Positions 59,259 to 64,000 of a stretch of 64,000 nt of DNA are shown here, piece by piece. The stretch is from positions 1,798,001-1,862,000 of the forward strand of contig NZ_AP028878.1 in NCBI RefSeq assembly GCF_036511935.1, given 5' to 3'. A model generated the notes under the pieces. That model was not told where the DNA came from, did no database searches, and saw nothing but the letters and a program-made list of their open reading frames with translations. The position numbers were made by a program, and so were the translations under genes. Each line of letters starts with the position of its first letter. Position 1 is the stretch's first letter. The stretch is from Marinobacter nanhaiticus D15-8W (lineage in GTDB: Bacteria; Pseudomonadota; Gammaproteobacteria; Pseudomonadales; Oleiphilaceae).

Positions 59259-60182
59259 TTACGGTGCTACCCGTTCCGTTGTAACGGGTACTTTTGCTTG
59301 GCGCGAAGATGCGATGAGCCCCGCAAGCACCAGCCCCCCGCCCGCAGCGTGATAGGCCTCGATCGATTCGCCGAGTACGGGGACAGCAATCAGCGCCGCA
59401 AACACCGGGATCAGGTAAGCGAAAAGCCCCGTCGTGCCGGGACCCAGGGTTTTCACCCCGTTGTTCCAGAGAAAATAAGCAGCCACGCTAGGCAGGGTGC
59501 CCACGTAGAGCAGCGCAGCCATGTTCGGCATGCTCATGGCGAAGCTGCCTTCGTTCTGCAGCTCCCAAAGGTAAAACGGGAGGATCATCGGTGTGCCCAG
59601 GGTAATGAGGAGGCACAGTAGAGGGAACAGTGGAATATCCAGCGGCCAGCGTTTGAGTAGCACTGAGTAGAGCGCCCAACTGCTGATCGAGAGGACCATC
59701 AACAGGTCGCCGGGATTGAAGTTCACATCAAGCAGCGTGTTGATGCTGCCCCGGGTCAGGATCACCAGAACGCCGCAGAAGGCCAGGATCAGGCCGGTTA
59801 TCTGCAGGCGACCGGGAATGATGCGGAGGATCAGCGCCGAAAGCAGCACGATCATTAGCGGCATGGTAGAACTCACCAGTGCGATATTGATGGCCCCCGT
59901 ACTCTGGGCGGCGAGGTAGAGGATGGTGTTGTAGGCGCCCACGCTGAAGAAGGCCAGGCCGATGACTTCGAGCCAGTGCTCGCGGAGAATGGTCTGGTAG
60001 CGAATGACGGCTTTAATGGTGAAGGGGAGCAGGTAAATCGTCGGAATCAGCCAGCGCCAGAAAGACAGTGCGAATGGAGGAATGGACTCGGATGTCCCTC
60101 GTGCAACCAACGCATTACCCGCCCAGAACAGGGTCGTCAGTACCAGGCCAGCCATGGCCAACTGTCGTGAAGATGCACTCAC
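59259..60182 (-). CDS. EamA/DMT-family transporter
   Basis: 307 residues from a GTG at 60182 with AAGGAGG 6 nt upstream. Ten hydrophobic helices form two EamA repeats (about 5-140 and 150-290); NTILYLAAQSTGAINIALVSS and the repeat LLYVGTLPSVAAYFLWNNGV are typical. These are inner-membrane metabolite or drug exporters. The substrate is unknown. It stands alone and is divergent from the oxidoreductase at 60402. Confidence 0.88.
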   Translation of the reverse strand: MSASSRQLAMAGLVLTTLFWAGNALVARGTSESIPPFALSFWRWLIPTIYLLPFTIKAVIRYQTILREHWLEVIGLAFFSVGAYNTILYLAAQSTGAINIALVSSTMPLMIVLLSALILRIIPGRLQITGLILAFCGVLVILTRGSINTLLDVNFNPGDLLMVLSISSWALYSVLLKRWPLDIPLFPLLCLLITLGTPMILPFYLWELQNEGSFAMSMPNMAALLYVGTLPSVAAYFLWNNGVKTLGPGTTGLFAYLIPVFAALIAVPVLGESIEAYHAAGGGLVLAGLIASSRQAKVPVTTERVAP

Positions 60183-60401
60183 ACACGCCTCCTTCGCTAT
60201 CCTTACTCATGGACCTTCTGAAAAAATCGTTCTGCTTCGCCGTGCCTTGCTTTGCAGACAGAGTTGGCTTTTTGAAGAGTCCTCAGCCGTCCCTCGAATG
60301 GGGGCGGCTAATGATAGCATTGCACTTCAGTGACTTCCGACTGGATAAGTGCTTAGGTCAACTCAACGGCATCCAAATCCACTAAAGGCCCTTAAGCAAC
60401 C

Positions 60402-61516
60402 ATGACACTAGAACGCTATGAAACCGATGCAGTTGTAATTGGTGCCGGTGTCATTGGCCTAGCATGTGCAAGGGCGCTTGCCCGCGCTGGCCAATCCGTC
60501 TTCGTTTTGGAGGCGGGTGCCCATTGGGGGGAGGGAACATCCTCGCGCAACAGCGAGGTGATCCATGCCGGACTCTATTACCCACCTGAGTCGCTCAAGG
60601 CCCGTTTATGTATCTCGGGGCGCGAGTTCCTCTATGACTATTGCGAGCAACGCGATATTCCCCATCGTCGGACCGGGAAATGGATTATCGCCACCGCCGA
60701 CGAGCAGGGGGCTGTGCTCCAGGGGATTGCGGGACGGGCGAGGGATTGCGGTGTTCCGCTGGAATGGGGGATCACCGACGGCTTTCCCGCGCCTTGCCGG
60801 ATGTGACCGCCTTCGCGGGTTTGTTTTCACCAACAACCGGTATTGTCGACAGCCATGGCCTGATGCTGGGACTGCTGACTGACGTAGAAGGTGAGGGCGG
60901 TATGCTGATCTGCCGTGCACCGGTGGAGTCCGTTGACAGCAGTGCGATGCCCGCAAAGCACATTGTGACCGTAGGTGGCGAGTCTCCTTGCGAACTGGTT
61001 GCCAGCCGCGTCGTCAACGCGGCCGGGCTCGAAGCGATCGCACTACTACGGCGGTGGAAGGGCTATCCGGAGAGCGCCAGGCCGGCCCAGTATTTCGCTC
61101 GGGGCGTCTACTTCAGTTACTCCGGAAAGCACCCGTTCGATACGCTCGTCTATCCTGTACCGGAACCGGGTGGTCTCGGCATTCATCTCACCCTGGATTT
61201 GGCCGGTCAGGCGCGGTTTGGACCGGATGTGGAGTGGATCGACCGGGTGGATTACAGTGTCGACCCTGCGCGCCGGGAAGCTTTTGTTGCCTCGATCAGA
61301 CGCTGGTGGCAAGGGTTGGATGCTGACCGGCTGCAGCCTGCTTATGCTGGTATCCGGCCCAAGCTCGGCGACGCCAGTGCCGGTTTTCAGGATTTCCTGG
61401 TGCAGGATGAGGAAGCCCATCGATTGCCGGGCGTCGTTCACCTGCTCGGAATCGAGTCTCCCGGACTCACAGCGAGCCTGGCCCTGGCTCGATACGTGGC
61501 TGACAAGCTCGCCTGA
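60402..61516 (+). pseudogene. FAD-dependent oxidoreductase (DAO/L-2-hydroxyglutarate oxidase type), frameshifted
   Basis: Two frames together make one protein of about 371 residues. Frame 1 (60402-60806) has the FAD motif [18 protein letters not shown] and [15 protein letters not shown], and stops early after [14 protein letters not shown]. Frame 2, shifted by -1, continues [21 protein letters not shown] to a normal C-terminus (GIESPGLTASLALARYVADK) at 61516. Adding one G to the GGGGG run at 60766-60770 restores a single frame. The family oxidises L-2-hydroxyglutarate or similar hydroxy acids. It is either a recent pseudogene, a phase-variable run or a sequencing error; the rest looks intact, so decay is recent at most. 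Confidence 0.85.
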
Positions 61517-61533
61517 CCTTTTGGGCGTTCTTT

Positions 61534-62223
61534 TTACAGGTCGTCGAGGGGTATTCTGGGTGTTCGGGCGAGCGCCCAAATCTCGACAGTGCGCGCTCCC
61601 GCTTTCTTCAGCTTCTTGGCGAGCTCCTCCGCGGTGGCACCGGTAGTGACGACGTCGTCGACGACAGCCACGTGTTCGGGGATCGGCCCTGACACCCCAA
61701 ACGCACCTTTCAGGTTAACCAGCCGCTGTCGCCGGGTGAGGCCGGATTGGGTATCGCTTAGCTTTCGACGTTGCACGAGGTGGCTGATCACCGGCACATC
61801 AAGTTCGTCGGCCAGCCACAACGCGATTTCCTCTGCCTGGTTAAAGCCTCGCGCCCGTTCACGGGAGGGATGCATGGGGACCGGAATGAGGCACTCGGGC
61901 CGGCCATCGCCTGAAGCCGCGATTTCCCGGGCAAGCAGTCCGGCGAGCGGTTTACCGAAGGCTCGCTGTTTACCGTATTTGAACTGGCTGATCAGGCTGT
62001 TAACCGGGAAGCTGTAGAGCCAGGGCGCTACGACCCGGTCGAACGCCGGCGGTTGACTGATGCAGGGGCCGCAGAGTACCCCAAGCGGATCGGCGATTGA
62101 CGACGTTAGCGGTAGGGCGCACCTGGCGCAGGCTGCGTCATTTCTGGGAAGATCCGCGCCGCAAGCGCCACAGAGTCCATCGTTTTGCGTCGGGGTGAGG
62201 CAGCCAACGCAGAGGTGAGTCAT
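61534..62223 (-). CDS. comF: ComF family protein (phosphoribosyltransferase-like)
   Basis: 229 residues from the ATG at 62223; longer starts run into the bioB promoter. The N-terminus has four zinc-ribbon-type CxxC motifs (CVGC, CGAC, CARC, CGPC). The rest is a phosphoribosyltransferase fold with [39 protein letters not shown] and the PRPP loop [18 protein letters not shown]. ComF helps DNA uptake by transformation in some species; in many gammaproteobacteria the role is not known. It is divergent from bioB, and the shared region holds the operator. Confidence 0.9.
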   Translation of the reverse strand: MTHLCVGCLTPTQNDGLCGACGADLPRNDAACARCALPLTSSIADPLGVLCGPCISQPPAFDRVVAPWLYSFPVNSLISQFKYGKQRAFGKPLAGLLAREIAASGDGRPECLIPVPMHPSRERARGFNQAEEIALWLADELDVPVISHLVQRRKLSDTQSGLTRRQRLVNLKGAFGVSGPIPEHVAVVDDVVTTGATAEELAKKLKKAGARTVEIWALARTPRIPLDDL

Positions 62224-62234
62224 GCTGGGTGAGA

Positions 62235-62264
62235 TGTTAACCTTTAGTTTGATGAAGGTTGACA
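62235..62264. promoter_or_regulatory. Candidate BirA (biotin) operator between comF and bioB
   Basis: TGTTAACC (62235-62242) and GGTTGACA (62257-62264) are inverted arms with one mismatch and a 14-bp spacer. The E. coli bio operator has arms TTGTAAACC and GGTTTACAA with a 16-bp spacer, and related operators vary in spacer length. The right arm covers the -35 box of the bioB promoter, the expected place for BirA-biotinoyl-AMP repression. The site also lies 12 nt from the comF start and may affect comF. The call is from pattern and position. Confidence 0.7.
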
Positions 62265-62286
62265 GTGCTCGCAGGCGATTTATCAT
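62259..62286 (+). promoter_or_regulatory. Near-consensus sigma-70 promoter for bioB
   Basis: TTGACA (62259-62264, perfect) and TATCAT (62281-62286) are 16 bp apart. The predicted start is about 62293, giving an 80-nt leader before the bioB ATG at 62375. The -35 lies within the candidate BirA operator. Confidence 0.75.
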
Positions 62287-62374
62287 GCGTTCAATCCCTG
62301 AACAGAAACAAGCCCATCTTCGAGGCGAGCACAAGCATAAAGCCTCCCTGGGTCAGAACCAACAGGACATCCCC

Positions 62375-63436
62375 ATGACTGCCACCCCGATCCGTCACGA
62401 CTGGACACTTTCCGAGATTCACGAGCTGCTCGAACTGCCGTTCAACGATCTGGTCTTCCGAGCCCAGAGCGTGCACCGTGAGCATTTCGATCCCAATGAA
62501 GTCCAGGTCAGCACGCTGCTGTCGATCAAGACGGGTGCCTGTCCGGAAGACTGCAAATACTGCCCGCAGAGTGGCCACTACAACACCGGCCTGGAAAAAG
62601 AGAAGCTGCTCGAAATCGAGAAGGTGGTCGCCGAAGCTCGGGCTGCTCGGGAGAAAGGCGCGTCCCGTTTCTGCATGGGCGCTGCCTGGCGCAGTCCCAC
62701 CAAGAAGGACATGCCCTATGTGCTGGATATGGTGCGCCAGGTTAAGTCCCTCGGTCTGGAAACCTGTATGACCCTGGGCATGCTCAACGAGGATCAGGCG
62801 GGTGAGCTGGCGGAAGCCGGGTTGGATTACTACAACCACAACCTCGATACCTCCGAGAAGTTCTACAACCACATCATTACCACTCGCACCTACCAGGATC
62901 GCCTGGATACCCTGGAAAACGTGCGCAAGGCGGGCATGAAAGTCTGCTGCGGCGGTATCATGGGTATGGGTGAAGATGAAGACGATCGCGCCGGCCTGCT
63001 GATGCAACTGGCCAACCTGCCGCATCATCCGGAAAGCGTGCCTATCAACATGCTGGTCAAGGTGGCCGGCACACCGCTCGACGACGTCGAGGACCTCGAT
63101 CCGTTCGAATTTGTCCGCACCATTGCCGTGGCCCGGATCGTCATGCCGGCCTCCCACGTGCGCCTGTCTGCCGGTCGCGAGCAGATGAACGACCAGATGC
63201 AGGCGCTGTGCTTCCTGGCGGGTGCAAACTCCATCTTCTACGGCGAGAAGTTGCTGACCACGTCGAATCCGGAGGCGGATCACGATCGTCAGCTGTTCAA
63301 TCGCCTGGGCATCCGCCCGGAACAGCGTGGCGAAGCCCATACCGACGAAGAGCGTGAAGCCGGTTTGATCGAAGCCATGGAGCACGAGCGCAACCACCAC
63401 TTGTTCTACAACGCGGACGAGCGTAAGTCCGCCTGA
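62375..63436 (+). CDS. bioB: Biotin synthase
   Basis: 353 residues from the ATG at 62375 with AGGA 7 nt upstream; earlier in-frame starts lie in the promoter. The radical SAM motif [16 protein letters not shown] and the second-cluster segments [26 protein letters not shown] and [11 protein letters not shown] are complete. It inserts sulfur into dethiobiotin. bioF begins 8 nt after its stop, so the genes form an operon that runs beyond the window. Confidence 0.96.
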   Translation: MTATPIRHDWTLSEIHELLELPFNDLVFRAQSVHREHFDPNEVQVSTLLSIKTGACPEDCKYCPQSGHYNTGLEKEKLLEIEKVVAEARAAREKGASRFCMGAAWRSPTKKDMPYVLDMVRQVKSLGLETCMTLGMLNEDQAGELAEAGLDYYNHNLDTSEKFYNHIITTRTYQDRLDTLENVRKAGMKVCCGGIMGMGEDEDDRAGLLMQLANLPHHPESVPINMLVKVAGTPLDDVEDLDPFEFVRTIAVARIVMPASHVRLSAGREQMNDQMQALCFLAGANSIFYGEKLLTTSNPEADHDRQLFNRLGIRPEQRGEAHTDEEREAGLIEAMEHERNHHLFYNADERKSA

Positions 63437-63444
63437 GGTGACCT

Positions 63445-64000
63445 GTGCGTGACTTCAGGGCTGAACTCGAAAAACGGCGCGAGCAGGGGCTGTATCGCTG
63501 GCGACGCCAGGTAGAAACGCCCCAGCAACCGGATATGGTCGTCGACGGCCGCCCGGTGCTTTCGTTCTGCAGTAACGATTATCTCGGGCTGGCCAACGAC
63601 CCCGATGCGATAGCCGCCGCTCGCGACGCGCTGCCGGAAACCGGACTCGGTGGTGGCGCCTCCCACCTGATCTGCGGCCATCACTCTGCCCATCATCGGC
63701 TTGAAGAAACGTTGGCCCGTTTCACAGGACGCGAATCGGCGTTGTTCTTCTCTACGGGCTACATGGCCAATATGGGCGTCATTAGCGCCCTGGCCGGACG
63801 TGGCGACACCATCTTTTCCGACCGCCTCAACCATGCTTCGCTTATCGATGGTTGCATCCTCAGTCGCGCCACGGTGAAGCGTTATCCCCATTGCGATATG
63901 ACAGCCTTGGAAGAGCAGTTGGCGACCACCGACGGGCACAAGCTGGTGGTGACGGACGGCGTCTTCAGCATGGATGGTGACGTTGCACCGCTGCCGGAAA
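63445..64000 (+). CDS. bioF: 8-amino-7-oxononanoate synthase, N-terminal part only
   Basis: The first 185 residues from a GTG at 63445, preceded by GAGGTG; the gene runs past the window end. RDFRAELEKRREQGLYRWRR, FCSNDYLGLA, GLGGGASHLICGHHSAHHRL and DRLNHASLIDG are characteristic of this PLP enzyme of the alpha-oxoamine synthase family. It joins pimeloyl-ACP/CoA and alanine in biotin synthesis. The PLP lysine would lie beyond the window. Confidence 0.95.
   Translation, partial: MRDFRAELEKRREQGLYRWRRQVETPQQPDMVVDGRPVLSFCSNDYLGLANDPDAIAAARDALPETGLGGGASHLICGHHSAHHRLEETLARFTGRESALFFSTGYMANMGVISALAGRGDTIFSDRLNHASLIDGCILSRATVKRYPHCDMTALEEQLATTDGHKLVVTDGVFSMDGDVAPLPE

Noticed and set aside
62291..63400. 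Minus-strand open frame (369 codons) opposite bioB
   Set aside because: bioB is certain from its radical SAM motif. The antisense translation is rich in His, Gly and Gln with no domain and no ribosome binding site.

Overview
The window is a high-GC, gene-dense chromosomal segment of a gammaproteobacterium. The order parE ... parC-serB-fimX ... psd-rhodanese-motA-motB-rsgA/orn-queG/nnr-tsaE-amiB-mutL-miaA-hfq-hflX-hflK-hflC-hisZ-purA / cmoB-cmoA follows the gene order known from Pseudomonas. Differences are the beta-lysylation-type elongation factor P genes (epmB, efp, epmA) between fimX and psd, and a three-gene TRAP-type transporter. Together these suggest a marine Pseudomonas relative such as Marinobacter or a neighbouring genus. 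This is inferred from synteny and protein sequence only. No tRNA, rRNA, CRISPR array, prophage, integrase or transposase was seen.

Layout. 1-7700: a catabolic operon on the minus strand (atuA-atuB-atuC-atuD-atuE-atuF, the last cut by the window edge) with a divergent TetR regulator (atuR) and a palindromic operator between them. It should degrade acyclic terpenoids (citronellol/geraniol type) through geranyl-CoA carboxylase. A 235-bp REPIN-like palindrome interrupts it between atuD and atuC. 8000-12330: lipoprotein, periplasmic binding protein and fused membrane permease of a TRAP-family transporter, ended by a strong terminator. 12400-15540: a secreted subtilisin-like protease translationally coupled to a PrcB-family lipoprotein. 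15640-25980: parE and parC, separated by an accessory stretch holding an EAL phosphodiesterase, an AT-richer region with palindromes and doubtful small ORFs, cytochrome b561 plus YceI, two very small membrane proteins and a chemotaxis receptor. 25970-31740: serB, fimX (degenerate GGDEF and EAL) and an uncharacterised protein with a PilZ-like motif. 31880-34640: the EF-P module. 34680-41400: psd, sulfurtransferase, flagellar stator genes, rsgA, orn, queG. 41550-52270: the long nnr-to-hflC series (cell wall, DNA repair, tRNA modification, RNA chaperone, membrane protease regulators). 52500-55040: hisZ and purA, followed by a second REPIN of the same family. 55250-60180 (minus): cmoB, cmoA, two small membrane-anchored unknowns, srkA and an EamA exporter. 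60400-64000: a frameshifted FAD oxidoreductase, comF, and the start of the biotin operon (bioB, bioF) with a BirA-like operator overlapping a near-consensus promoter.

Most of the window is ordinary core genome. The parts most worth a second look are the protease/PrcB pair, the fimX neighbour with its PilZ-like motif, the REPIN family and its insertion in the atu operon, the TRAP module beside the terpene operon, and the palindrome-rich stretch 18892-19701. I found no convincing wholly new multi-gene system.
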